A stretch of DNA of 64,000 bases, from NCBI GenBank assembly GCA_949316495.1, contig OX439002.1:12084001-12148000 (forward strand), in the 5' to 3' direction. Both the position numbers and the translations under genes were made by a program. Positions 23,131 to 35,800 of the stretch are shown in pieces. Within the stretch, counting starts at the first letter, position 1. Every line of letters begins with the position of its first letter. Under the pieces are notes generated by a model. The model did not search any database. It saw only the letters and a list, made by a program, of their open reading frames with translations, and had not been told where the DNA came from. Source of the DNA: Amphiduros pacificus. Lineage: Eukaryota; Annelida; Polychaeta; Phyllodocida; Hesionidae.

Positions 23131-26100
23131 CTATAGTGATAAGAGAATACACACTATCTCATTCACATTAACTACTCTGGTACCAGTAGATTTGATAGAA
23201 ATAAGTAAACTTCTCAAACACCTTTGTTCACAATATGCAAAACAGGAACAGCCCATATACCTTAAATATGAAGGTTGCTTTGAAATGTTTTTACTTTATT
23301 ATTCATGCAACTCACTGTCTACATGTAGGGTCATTGTACGGGATGCAGATGGAGGAACTTCATTATCTGCCACACACTTGTAGACACCTGCATCGTCCTT
23401 GGTCACCTTATTCATAGCTAGTATGCTGGTCACTGCATCGTCCTCCTGGATCGTCTCAATAACTTGGGTGGACTCAGAATCATGCACTGCAAGGTCAAGT
23501 GTGTCATGTGAGAATACCAAATCTGAGATAAGCCTATGAGAAATCCAGACCATTGGTCAGGACGTATTCAGAATGTTGCCAATCCATTAAATATTGGTAA
23601 TGCATAGAGCCAGGGTTTTAAATTAAGTCTCATTTTGTATTCATAAGGTCATAGTTTGTTGACGGCAGCCTAGCGTTGGGAATATACAGTCATTGGATAG
23701 GATTGCTAATTAGTAGTATTGGTAAGATTGATTAAATGTAACTCATTGATAATTTGTTAAGTGTGGTGTCATTGGGTATTGGTTGGATATTGTCACGTTG
23801 ATTTAGGGTAACAATGATTTGACCCACGTATAAAGATAAGCTAATATGTAAGGTTCCATTGATAATTGGTAAGGTATGAGCTAACTAGGCATTAGTAGAA
23901 TGTGGGCTCACTAGGCATTAGTAGAGTGTGGGCTCACTAGGCAATAGTAGAGTGTGGGCTCACTAGGCAATAGTAGAATGTGGGCTCACTAGGCATTGGT
24001 AGGGTGTGGGCTCACTAAGCTTTGGCAGGGTGTGGGCTCACTAGGCATTGGTAGGGTATGGGCTCACTAGGCATTGGTAGAGTGTGGGCTTACTGGGCAA
24101 TAGTAGGGTGTGGGCTCACTAGGCATTGGTAGAGTGTGGGCTCACTGGGCATTGGTAGAGTGTGGGCTCACTAGGCATTAGTAGAGTGTGGGCTCACTAG
24201 GCATTAGTAGAGTGTGGGCTCACTAGGCATTAGTAGAGTGTGGGCTCACTAGGCATTAGTAGAGTGCGGGCTCACAGGGTATGGGTAGGGTATGGGATAA
24301 CTGGGCATTGGTAGGGTGTGGGCTCACTGGTTATTGGAACGGTGCGGGCTCACTGGTTATTGGAAAGGTGCAGGCTCACTGGGCATTGGTATGGTATGGG
24401 CTCACTGGGAATTGGAAAGGGTGTGGGCTCATCGGGCATTGGTAAGGTATGGGCTCACTGGGAATTGGAAGGGTGTGGGCTCATCGGGCATTGGTAAGGT
24501 ATGGGCTCACTGGGCATTGGTAGGGTGTGGGCTCATCGGGCATTGGTAGTGTATGGGCTCATCGGGCATTGGTAAGGTATGGGCTCACTGGGCATTGGTA
24601 GGGTGTGGGCTCATCGGGCATTGGTAAGGTATGGGCTCACTGGGCATTGGTAGGGTGTGGGCTCATGGGGCATTGGTAGTGTATGGGCTCACTGGGCATT
24701 GGTAGGGTATGGGCTCAGTGGGCATTGGTAGGGTATGGGCTCACTGGGCATTGGTAGGGTATGGGCTCACTGGGCATTGGTAGTATATGGACTCACTGGG
24801 CATTGGTAAGGTGTGGGCTCACTGGGCACTAGTAGTGTATGGACTCACTGGGCATTGGTAAGGTGTGGGCTCACTGGGCATTGGTAAGGTGTGGGTAAGT
24901 TTGGGCATAATTGCCATTCAATGGAAATAATTCATACTTATGCTTCCTCTGCAATGCATATCAATTTATTTTCTTTATTATCAAATGTGTTTACCTCTTC
25001 AGAAATATAAAATCAATCCAGTTTATTTTCACAGAGAATTACATTTTCATATTGGGACAAATTTTATTGAAAAATAGAAAGGAAATCATGACGTGTTATT
25101 CCCTTAAGAAAAAATACCAAACTTTGGAATGAAAGTCTTCGGTATTGAACAGTCATGGGCATAGGGAATCTGAAAAGCTAAGATAGTGTGTCCCATACAA
25201 TACTATAATCCTGTGCTCACAGGGGTGTGACAATGCCTTGTTGTTCTTTTAAATTTTATGAGCAATTAAACAATAGGGGGCACAACATTTCTAGGGAATG
25301 ATATTATTTACAGGGTGTTCCACCACTGAATCACTGGTTTTTTCTTATTTCTCTTGGAATACAATTTTCAACTCCATCAAAGAAATATTTTGGTGTAGTG
25401 TAAGAGCTTTCATGCCCTTAGTGTATTAATAATAATGCTATATATATAGGCACATGACTGATATCAAACCTATTTTTATCATTTGGTTTGCAGAGAACTC
25501 ATGGTCATGGGGGCTTAAAAGTTGAATAGATGTGAAGCGGAGAAAGCATTCACACGTTTTTGTTAACACTAAAATCATTTGTGTTTGCTTTAGCCGTGCT
25601 GTGAAAGCACTGAAACCAAGATGGCCGAATGTTGGTCAAATAATTCATCAAAATCCTTTAAAGCATTCATGAAACCTGACTTTCAGACACATTTTCTTTA
25701 CATAACATGAATGTTTATACCCTAAACAGTGCTTTTATGTAGTAGTACCCAAAATATTCCCTGTTAACAACTTTCTTTGTCACTTGAAAGTTGATTAGTT
25801 GTGTGCTGAAACCTACACCAGCAATTGAACACTCTGTCAACAAGCTTTGTTTAGCTGGTCTGTGATCTCGTGTAAACACCTAATGAGTTACCAGTTGGGC
25901 ACCTGTCCAGCTTGGGAAACCGGGTGGAGATGTTTTGTACAATTTATTGCCAGGAGTATACTTCAGAACAACAAGTATTTTAATATTAATATTTTAATAT
26001 TATTTGAATCAATGAAATAACTGTCATGGTTATGACAAATATTTTATGGTTGTGACAAATAACTTACGGTTGTGAAAGATATATCATTTATGGGAAAAGT

Positions 26101-29100
26101 ATACTATTTGCTTGAAAAGCATGTATGTCTTATGCATGTGAAAACATTTCTGTCAAAAAGGGAAGACATGACACAAAGGCTGCATGGAATCCCCCCTAAC
26201 TTAAAGGCCGAGATATGGAAAAAGTGACATTAAACCCTTTGATCACTGGTTTGGCCTTAAATCACAAGGACTTTGAACAGCAAAACTGTGAATGCTGATA
26301 ATTGGTATCAGTGAAATTTATGATTTGACCCTCTTTGATGAAATTTGGGTTTTTTGACACCACTGAATGGGAAGACATCAAAGGCTGCATGGAGTCCACC
26401 TTAAAGGCTGGGCTGTATAGAATTTTTTAAAACTTTTTTTGCAAACATATACAATATAAATAATGATATTTCTTCAAGTATTACTTCATAAATATTCATC
26501 CGTTTTTAATAATTTTTCCACCAAAAGAAAGCCAAGAAAAGGCACTATCATCATGATAAGTATTATCTTCCAATTCATTCTCTAAATATTGTAAAAAATG
26601 GCCGAAAATGTGTTGCTCTAATTTTGACAATTGGTAAACAACACCTCCTGTGACTTACGGAGCTCCCTGAGAGTTCAAAGGTCAAGGTCACACAACACAC
26701 TTCCTGTCCAGTACTGGCAGTACTTGGTGGTCACAAAAAATCAGAATTCTCAGAGCAGATGTTCTTTTGTGGATTTCAGACAGATAGCCTGTACGTATGT
26801 CAATTTTAAGATCATATATTGTTTTCAGATATCTTAAACCACTGTAAAATTGCCTAGAACCTTCCAGGTTTCATGAATGCTTTAAGGGTCTGGCACATAA
26901 TGATACAAAATAAAAGTGGAATGAGTGAGATTTTATATTTACAATTTGCCCATTGCGAGGTTTGTTCATGGGTTTGCCGGTGCCAGGAGACAGTTGGGAT
27001 TGGATTCCCCTCTGCATTACATATCAAATAGAGAACGCGTCCATCCATAACAAACATCTCATCCACCATAGATCCCTCTTCCAGTATATTTGGTGCAATC
27101 CGGGGTTCTGGAAACATTTTTATTTCAGGGAATAAAAGAACCAAATATGAAACCAACAATAAGAATATTTTGTCAAATGATCTGAATATAACAAAAAAAA
27201 AATTACCTATTTCATAGAGGGTGATGGATTGTGTCATTGTGCCATAAATATTTGTTGATTCACATGTATAAACTCCGTAGTCATCTTCCCTGATATCAGT
27301 AATGGACAGGGATAAAACCAATTGGTTGTTTGTTTCTTGATATATTGCGAGTTCCCGATGATGAGGGATTCCTGCCATTTCCCCATCTTTCCTGATAATG
27401 TTGATTGGTTGGGGTGACGCTGTCACTTGGCACTCAAGGACAGTATTTCCCCCCTTTTGCTGCCCAATTCTTGTATTATGTGCAATAACCTGAGGTGGAA
27501 CTATCAATATGGGACATATTTTATTTTGGACAACATAACAAAAAAGTGATATTTCAAAATTCGTACTTAAAAATGTCTCCATTGTATGGACTGTAAATTA
27601 TAAATTTAGATACGTGCCTTGTTTTTATGATTGTAGTAAAATATTATGGATTAATAATAAATCAAAGTTAAAAGTCAAAATATTTAGAATAAACATGTAC
27701 ATATATTGAAATATCCTGGTGCATTTTACTCATGCAAGGTTACTTACATTGCACTGTAATGACGAATGTTTTGCCAGCGCTGGGAGGAATACCGTTATCT
27801 GCCACACATGAATACAATCCTGTGTCTTCCTCAGTGGCATTGTGGATTTCAAATGTTAATACTTGCTTCTTTCCTGAAACCACTTTTATTGTCATGAAAA
27901 TATAAACAAATACATCACATTATTCAAAAATATAAAACAATACTATCAAAATATTTTCTCATAGATTATCTATCCTTAAATATTTCGATTCGTTTATTCA
28001 ATGAAACCCATTGGTCATTGCATATTGACCCACAAATAGTTCTGAGAAGATTGCTCACACCAAATGCACAATAGCCCATGGCCCCATGATAAATTGCAAA
28101 GACACGTATAGTACCTACTAGACAATTCGACATTGCTTGGCACATACTGCTATTACTTAATAAACCATGAATTGTTATAGTTACATTTTATGGTAGATCT
28201 TGTGTCAGGCTCTATCTTGTACCATGTAACATTTGGCATGGGATTGCCAGTTACTTCACACGTGAGCTGTATACTGGATCCTTTCTGAACCTCAACATTT
28301 TCAAGTGCATCACTGTTCACTATATTTGGAGGCTCTGAATAATAATGAAATTTATTACAAGATATTGCAATACATTTGTAAAGGACAATGATAATATGTG
28401 GCCTGCATTCCATACAGAAATTTCAGATTATTGCTAGATTATTGCCCACATTTCATACAGAAATTTCAGCCAGTCTGTAAATTGACAGCAAAAATCTAGC
28501 TAGGTTTAAGTAATTACTTACCATTTACAATGAGATGAATGTCATTTTTCAATTCATCACTGCCCGAAACAACGCAGGAATATGTTCCTTCATCTGAGAT
28601 TCTCGCACGTCTGAACATTAAATTATATTCACTGGGCTTACGATTAAGAACAGAAAATCTATGGTCATTTATAAACACGTACCGTCCAATTGATAATAAT
28701 ACATTCTCAGACGACTCTCTCCAAATAACCTACAGATATAACAAACAAATCATTAAACTCTCCAACAATCAATACTTGTGTAAAAATACATAGGTTTGTG
28801 AAAATACACAGTTTTTCTTCATACACCTGCTTGGTGGACCGTAAATTTTACATATGGATTTTGGATTCTATTAGTGGAAATTTTCCATTTGGTAAATGTT
28901 CACATTGGTCGGGAAACATAATAGTACTTATTTATTTATTATCGAAATAGATCAATTGAGATTTTAATGTGCACACATGTAATGAGTAAAGTAGCTTAAT
29001 TATATGGTGATAGACTGTGATCGCAAGAGACAAACCTACCGTACGTGTCCCCAGATTCTCTATTTCACATGGTAAAGTTACAGTCTTGCCAACTGTGGTC

Positions 29101-30318
29101 TCAATACTTTGTTCACCAGTCACAAATCTTGGTGGTTCTTTATGCAAAAACAATAAAAGTATGTGGATAAGAGACAAAGAGGCAAACACACAAAGAAATC
29201 CCTTTCTTCATGTTAAAAAGATCATAAATAATCTAATAACAAAAAATGTCAAAATGTCATTTCTACATTCAAATACATAGTAGGCAAATTCTGATTTCAT
29301 AATTTCAACATAATATTGGTCAGCTGAACATAGAAATATTCGTAAGGGTGATATGATTACATTTTATCACAAAATATAGGGTACTAACATTTTCGTTATG
29401 TTAGGAAAAGGAATTTGGAAATCTGATTTCATAGGTTTAATTTCACATTTTGACTTTAGCTAGAAATTGGTGAAATTAATTTTGTGTATTTTGTTTTACC
29501 CGTTACAACAAGATGAATGCTGTTCCTCAGTGGTTCCCTGGTGGATACAAGGCAGGTGTATGTTCCTGCATCTGACGCCTTGACATCATTAATCACTAGA
29601 TTAAACTCATCAGGCCTAGGACGACTCACTGAAAATCTATTGTCATCCACGATTCTCATGTCGTCAAATGATAAAGCTAGATTCGAAGAATCGACCCAAG
29701 AAACCTACAAATATAATAACCTGTAGAATTGAATCAAATCTCCTCATTATTTCCTTATGATAATTTCACAAAAGTTAATAATTTATGTCAAAATTAATGG
29801 CAGAATTTTTTTTCACATGAGAAAAATACAATCATGTTCTTTGCACATACCAGGCCACATAACCCTTCTAAGCTAAAATATAAACTCAATCGTTTCTTGG
29901 CCATTTTAGATAAACAAAGATATGCATATGCTTATGCATATGCATTTGATGCACATTATATTTAAGTTACAAGGTCTATGCCACATAACCTACCCTGTGG
30001 GTCCCTCGATTGTTTATTTCACATGGTAAAATTACTTTGCTGCCAACTGTAGTCCTTATAGTCAGTTCACCAGTTGGAATATTTTGTGACTCTTAAGCAA
30101 AAGTAAGTAAAAAATATGCATGTCATATCATTTTGCAATACAAGTTGATGTCGCATATAAAAATAGAAACATATATCCGTTAACCTTTACCATAAGCATG
30201 ATTTAATCTATTGATTTCTATAAAGATTTCTAACAAAAAGATTAATAAAATAAATTCAAAACAACATACCTGCAATTGCTAAAAACAAGACTGTCAAACA
30301 TATGACAAGTACATCCAT
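22796..30318 (-). CDS. Secreted protein with five Ig domains and a coiled-coil tail (11 exons, 635 residues)
   Basis: Exons in reading order: 30318-30270, 30091-29994, 29704-29500, 29137-29040, 28729-28522, 28334-28185, 27882-27748, 27500-27207, 27107-26943, 23486-23316, 23130-22796. All have AG/GT borders and join in frame (1908 nt). Residues 1-16 form a signal peptide (MDVLVICLTVLFLAIA). Ig1 spans about 17-117, Ig2 118-219, Ig3 220-314, Ig4 315-412, Ig5 413-524, and a coiled-coil tail 525-635. No membrane span, GPI signal or fibrinogen domain follows, so a secreted, oligomerising recognition or adhesion protein is likely. The layout recalls mollusc FREP-type immune proteins without the fibrinogen part; that is inference, and other IgSF secreted proteins are possible. 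Introns are mostly 0.3-0.5 kb, but one of 3.5 kb splits Ig5 and carries a minisatellite and a transposable element. A dead partial copy lies downstream at 20.0-21.3 kb. Confidence 0.85.
23316..27107 (-). CDS. Ig gene: Ig domain 5, split by a 3.5 kb intron
   Basis: First half 27107-26943 (VLYLICNAEGNPIPTVSWHR) and second half 23486-23316 (VTKDDAGVYKCVADNEVPPS). The last exon's donor is taken as A|GTGAGT at 23316, because it gives the phase needed by the tail exon; without it the frame would stop after LHVDSELHE. Confidence 0.8.
23878..24898 (+). repeat. 26 bp minisatellite, about 39 units, inside an Ig-gene intron
   Basis: The unit is GGGCTCACTGGGCATTGGTAGGGTGT with variants (ACTAGG/ACTGGG/ATCGGG, TATG/TGTG). 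Higher-order blocks with ATCGGG are visible around 24420-24660. Located in the intron that splits Ig5. Confidence 0.95.
25193..25400 (-). repeat. ~220 bp repeat, copy D2
   Basis: Inverse relative of 22035-22252. It begins with CACAGGGGTGTGACAATGCC and ends near CTCTTGGAATACAATTTTCA. It lies in the long Ig5 intron. Confidence 0.72.
25662..26881 (+). mobile_element. 1.2 kb TIR element, copy A, TTAA target site
   Basis: Ends AGCATTCATGAAACCTG and its inverse CAGGTTTCATGAATGCT, each flanked by TTAA (25658-25661, 26882-26885). The interior is non-coding, with an inner near-repeat of GGGAAGACAT..AAGGCTGCATGGA. Closely similar throughout to copy B at 31164-32367, in opposite orientation. It sits inside the Ig5 intron. 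Non-autonomous; superfamily open, with the TTAA preference as in piggyBac-like elements. Confidence 0.88.
27207..27500 (-). CDS. Ig gene: Ig domain 4 in one exon
   Basis: A single 294 bp exon holds the whole domain: NTVLECQVTASPQP, then IREDDYGVYTCESTNIYG. The usual tryptophan is replaced (NIIRKDGE), so the core may be atypical. Confidence 0.85.
27748..28334 (-). CDS. Ig gene: Ig domain 3
   Basis: Two exons. GSSIQLTCEVTGNPMPNVTW in the first and TEEDTGLYSCVADNGIPPS in the second give a typical I-set/C2 domain. Confidence 0.88.
28522..29137 (-). CDS. Ig gene: Ig domain 2
   Basis: Two exons of 98 and 208 bp against 98 and 205 bp for Ig1, split at the same place after the first Cys. Motifs: GKTVTLPCEIENLGT, VIWRESSENV, ISDEGTYSCVVS. 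The strong likeness to Ig1 in both sequence and exon lengths shows an exon-pair duplication. Confidence 0.9.
29500..30318 (-). CDS. Ig gene: signal peptide and Ig domain 1
   Basis: ATG at 30318 opens a hydrophobic signal peptide exon. Ig1 uses two exons, with GSKVILPCEI in the first (B-strand Cys) and VSWVDSS..DAGTYTCLVST in the second (C-strand Trp and the DxGxYxC motif). It looks like a V- or I-set fold. Confidence 0.88.
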
Positions 30319-31163
30319 TTTTATTTGAAATCCCAACAATAGCGATGCAGGCCTGGCAGAAGTCTAAATGAGGTCCTGTCTGCATTCAATCATTTACCAA
30401 GTAGGGCAAAGCTGTGTTCCAGATAACAAATTAGGAAATACTTTGTAATTACCATATGGAAGAGCCCAGCAATGTACAGAAACAAAAATGATATTTTATA
30501 AATAATTGAAATAGTGGGAAATATTTTTTACTGAAATGTCCAATTTAAATTGCTATCACCAAATCATACAAGATATTCATCATATTTTGATATAAGCAAA
30601 ATATATTTTATTATAATCAATTAATAATACTGCACATTTTTCTTGGTGTCTGTAAAACCAATGGGAGGGATTTCTAGATATGATGTGTTGCTTCAGCTTT
30701 GTCAAGTGTTACATACGCATACTACAATATACGTTTATAATGTGGGATGATGTTGGACAACATACAACAAGAGTGAAGGTAACCATATATTTGTTCCATA
30801 CGTTTTACATCATATTTAGATATTTGTAATGAATATGTCTGTCCTACTTTGGATGTGTTCCACACATTAAGGTCTATCACATAATTAGCAGGATGTTGAC
30901 ACTCTCGTGACCTTTGAGTTTTATACAGTTGTGCCCTCTCTGTTTTGCACTGTGGCATATTCTCCACCTACTTCTATGAATGAAGATGCTTTTATTATTG
31001 TATATGCTACAGACATGCATTTGACAGTGATATCAGGAGAAGTTAACTATTCACATAAGGTTTTTGAGTATTTTCATTTGATGCGTTTTTTCAGTTGTAT
31101 CATAACACATTCAGTTAAGTAATGCAATTTCGGGGGTGGGGAAAAGTCGAGTCGGTCAATTAA
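30319..31163. other. Upstream flank of the Ig gene
   Basis: This stretch would hold the promoter and 5' UTR of the - strand Ig gene. I see no clear TATA box or initiator; no other gene is evident. Confidence 0.4.
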
Positions 31164-32367
31164 AGCATTCATGAAACCTGGAAGGTTCTAGGCAATTTTA
31201 CAGTGGTTTAAGGTATCTGAAAACAATATATGATCTTAAAATTGACATACATACAGGCTATCTGTCTGAAATCCACAAAAGAACATCTGCCCTGAGAATT
31301 ATGATTTTTTGTGACCACCAAGTACTGCCAGTACTAAACAGGAAGTGTGTTGTGTGACCTTGACCTTTGAACTGAGGGGGCTCCGTAAGTCACAGGAGGT
31401 GTTGTTTACCAATTGTCAAAATTGGAGCAACACATTTTCGGCCATTTTTTCTACTATTTACAGAATGAATTGGAAGATAACACTCATCATGATGATAGTG
31501 CCTTTTCTTGGCTTTCTTTTGGTGGTAAAATTATTAAAAACGGATAAATATTTATGAAGTTATAAATGAAGAAAATCATTTTTTTTTATATCATATATAT
31601 TTGCAAAAAAAAGTTTAAAAAAATTCTATACAGCACAGCTTTTTAGGTGGAATCCATGTAGCCTTTGATGTCTTCCCATTCAGTGATGTGAAAAACCCCA
31701 AATTTCATCAAAGAGGGTCAAATCATAAATTTTACTGATACCAATTATCACTGAGCATTCACAGATTTGCCATTCAAAGTCCTTGTGATCAAACCAGTGA
31801 TCAAAGGGTTTAATGTCACTTTTTCAATATCACAGCTTTTAAGTAAAGGGGGATTCATGCATTTGAGTCATGTCTTCCCTTTTTGACAGAAAGATTTTCA
31901 CATGCATAAGATACTTTTCAAATAAATAATATACTTTTCCCATAAATGATATATCTTTCACAACCATAAAATATTTGTCACAACCATAAAATATTTGTCA
32001 CAACCATGAGTTATTTCATTGATTCAAATAATATTAAAATAATCTTATGTTGTTCTGAAGTATACTCATGGCAATAAATTGATACATTGTACAAAACATC
32101 TCCACCCTGTTTCCCAAGCTGGACAGGTGCCCAACTGGTAACTCATTAGGTGTTTACACGAGATCACAGACCAGCTAAACAAAGCTTGTTGACAAAGTGT
32201 TCAATTGCTAGTGTAGGTTCCAGCAGACAACTGATCAACTTTCAAGTGCCACAGAAAGTTGTTTACAAGGAATATTTTGGGTACTACTACATAAAAGCAC
32301 TGTTTAGGGTATAAACATTCATGTTATGTAAAGAAAATGTGTCTGAAAGTCATGTTTCATGAATGCT
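31164..32367 (-). mobile_element. 1.2 kb TIR element, copy B, TTAA target site
   Basis: Same ends and interior as copy A but inverted; TTAA at 31160-31163 and 32368-32371. Small indels and scattered substitutions separate the copies. It lies about 0.85 kb upstream of the Ig gene start. Confidence 0.88.
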
Positions 32368-32869
32368 TTAATAGAAATTCACTGGTCAAGGTGATATAGT
32401 AAATAATTCAATAAGACTTCTAAAACCGATGGGCCCTTTTGTAAATACAGGTCCATTCATTCTGGGGAGCTATAACAAGATGAAAAATACATCATTTGCC
32501 AATTACTGTGACTGATACGTCCTAATTACACTTAATGACAAATTTCTTACATAACCACTGTCCATCATATTCCCGGAGACATGCGCACATATCCAGGATT
32601 TTGATTTGGTAGCCACGTCGATGACAGGGTTCCATAGGGATTGCATAATATGTATTATCAGCAGGTTTTCATCACTTAACTGCGGTACAAATCATTATTT
32701 AATCAAATAGTGCTGCGCTAAATTTGTCGTCTCAGGATGGGATGCAATTTTCAAAAGTTCTAACTTAATGCTTTGTATAAACATAGCAACAGTCCACATC
32801 AGTCATACTTTCATCTAATTCGAATTTGTCTTATTTAGACTGGGGATTACATGTTAACTTATCCTAATT

Positions 32870-35800
32870 CTAACTATGATATGGGTTGTGTAAGTAGGCC
32901 ACATCATTTCTTGTGTTATTTGGCAGAACGTGCGGGTTAGCTAAAACTTCTGACTGGTCCTCTTTGCTAAGGAAGGAGAATGGTTCCCATGAATTATGCT
33001 TAGCACTATAGGACTTCCATTTTATTAGATATTCCATTTCTTGAGGGCCTTGTTGCTGTTTTAATATCTTTTCAATTTTGTATTGAGTCTCAGAGTCTAT
33101 TTCTTCAATGTCGTTATCTTTTTCAGTGGGGTTTTCCGTTGGGTCGTCCCCAGGATCGCTATCATCTCCCTCACTTACAAGGTCAGAGGGAGGAATTGCT
33201 TCTTCTGGGAGGTCATCCCCAGGAGGTCCTTTGTCCTTGAACTGAATTGGCAAGGTCGGCCTGTCAAACCTTGTTATGCAAGGGCGGAACCTTTTAACAT
33301 GGATTGAGGTTTGCGGTTCTGTGTGTGCATCGCACGCAGAGTTTAGCAGGGCCGTCTTTTCATTCAGGTAAAACAGATCGCTATATGGGGATTTTAATTT
33401 CTTTCCTGGGACTTTTGTTGCAAGGGAATATATCCATACTTTGTCACCAACCTGAAAATACCAACCCAGTCTTCATTTCGGTTTGCATGGCTTCGTTATT
33501 TTGTTTCGCCCATTTCCATGCAATGTTCACACGTTCAAACATCCCTTGGACGTAATGACGGGCTGGGGTGCGTGACGTCGGGGAGTGAAGTTTCAAAGGG
33601 GTGTTTTGCTTCTCGGCCCATCATCAGAAATAGAGGGCTTTACATTGTTGCCTGATATACTGATGAACACATTGCAAACAGGGTGGATGGCAGGAAAAGA
33701 TCCCAGTTTGTGGGCTTGTCAGACCACAACCTGGCTAGGAAATTAGAGATCGTCTGCATGCTGCGCTCGGCCATTGCCATTGCTACGTGTGCCATTGCTA
33801 CGTGGCGAGTATGGGAAGGTCATGACTTTATGAGCTGGCATCAGCTTACACAACTCTTCAGCAATTTGGCTGGCATAGCAGCCACCTCTATCACTGACAA
33901 TTGTTTCTACGTTCCCCCATCTGCACCACACATCCTCAAAAAGTCTCTCAACCACTGAAATAGCGGACTGATCGGGCAGTGGGAAAGCCTCTTGGAACCT
34001 AGTAAGGGCGTCTTGGAATACTAAAATGTATTTATTCCCATGGTCTGTTTTAGGGAGGGGTCCTATGAGGTCAGTGTGGACACGCTGAAATGGTCTTGAG
34101 ACTGGGATAGGTTGCAATGAACCCTGTTTGTTTTTTGGCAATTTATTCGTCTTATTGCAAGCGTGACAGGACTGAACCCAATTTGCGACATTACCAGAAA
34201 TATTTCTGACGGATAGTAGCGTACAATTTGTCCATTCCCAAATGGGCACCCATCAATCTGTCATGAAAAGCTTCAAGGAGCTTCGGCATTAGGGTGGGGG
34301 AATAACAAGTTGTTTTGCATCTGTCTTTTACAGGGCATGATGTATAAGTGGAAGAGCACATCTTCCTTGAGGTAGTAGTCATCGACGTAAGCAAGTAATT
34401 TCCTAGTGTCATGTTGCATGGACAGGAGTTCGCTATTTTAAAAATATGCGAACAATGGCATCAATGTTGGGTCAACTTATCACTAGTTGTGTCAAATGTC
34501 AACCCGCCTTTCGTGACCTCATTGAGATTCCTTATTGAAGCTTCCCCCACTTCCCTCATAACACTTGGAGGCTCGTTTTACTGAGGGGCCTGTTCCACAG
34601 ATGCTAATTTCAATTCCAATTCCGGTGACGGTTCTCGCTCTGCAGGGTATATATGTCTGCTAAAACTATCCGCGTGTGAGATTGAGTTTTCCCTTTTATG
34701 AACGATTTTTTATTGAAATTGTTGGAGGGTTAGCATCCATCTTCCCAGTCTGCTTCTGGGTTCTGAGCAGAATAACCATTGTAGGGCAGAGTGGTCTGTT
34801 ACAATACTGAATTTGTCAAATCTAATATATGGTTCATGCATCTTGCACGCTGCTGTTATGCTGAGACATTCCCTCTCTGTGCATGAGTAGCTGTCTGCGG
34901 GGCCCGTCCGCCATGCGCAATTACACGCTCGGTCATATCTTGGACCTGAATTAGTATGCTCCCTATTGCAAAAATGCTAGCATCAGTTGTAATGCTAAAG
35001 GGGGTTTTATCCTCAATTCGAGGGAAGGCCAAGATAGGCGCAGATATCAACTTCGATTTTAGCGTCTCAAAAGCTCCTCGTCAACTCATGCAAAGGTACA
35101 TTTCTTACTTGTCAGGGCATTCAATCGTTGTGCTATTTTCGCATACCCTTCCACAAATTGCCCTCTTTTGAGATAAACTGTCCCAGGTATTTGACCTGTC
35201 GTTTCGCAAAGAAACATTTGGCTGTTTTCAATATTAGACGTGCTTTCCTGAATTGTGTGAAAACCTGAGTGAGATCTGCCAGGTGGCGTTCAAACAACGG
35301 GTTGTGTGTATGAGGACGTCGTCCAGATATATGAGGCATAGGTCATTTAGACCTTGGAGGAATGTTTCCATCAATCTTTGAAACGTGGGTGGTCCATTTA
35401 TCACGCCAAATGAGTAAGCGCTTATATTCATATAGCCCACAGTGTGTTATGAACGCTGTTAGCTGTCTCAAGTCGGGATGGATGCTTACTTGATGGAATC
35501 CACCCATCAGGTCCAGGGTACTGATATGGCTCAATTTTCTTGACCTAAACTATCCAAAGTATTGTGTATATGGGGCAAGGGGAAATGAGTCTGGGATTGT
35601 AACCTCATTCAATTTCCTAAAGTCTATGCACATGCGATAAGAAACTGTCCCATCTGCAGCCAGTGGTTTTTCCACTAAAACAGCTGGGGAAGCCCATGGG
35701 CTAATTGAAGGTGATATGATATCTTTGTCGAGTAGTCTTTGCACCTCATTGTCAATGACCTTTCTCTGTTTATACCCTGCCCGATATGGGCCGAGCTTAA

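Noticed and set aside
24316-24549. Tryptophan/glycine-rich repeat protein (MWAHWLLER..)
   Set aside because: A frame through the 26 bp minisatellite in an intron of the opposite-strand Ig gene; no splice or start context.
23878-24898. CRISPR-like array
   Set aside because: The units are contiguous with no unique spacers, and the host is a eukaryote; an ordinary minisatellite.
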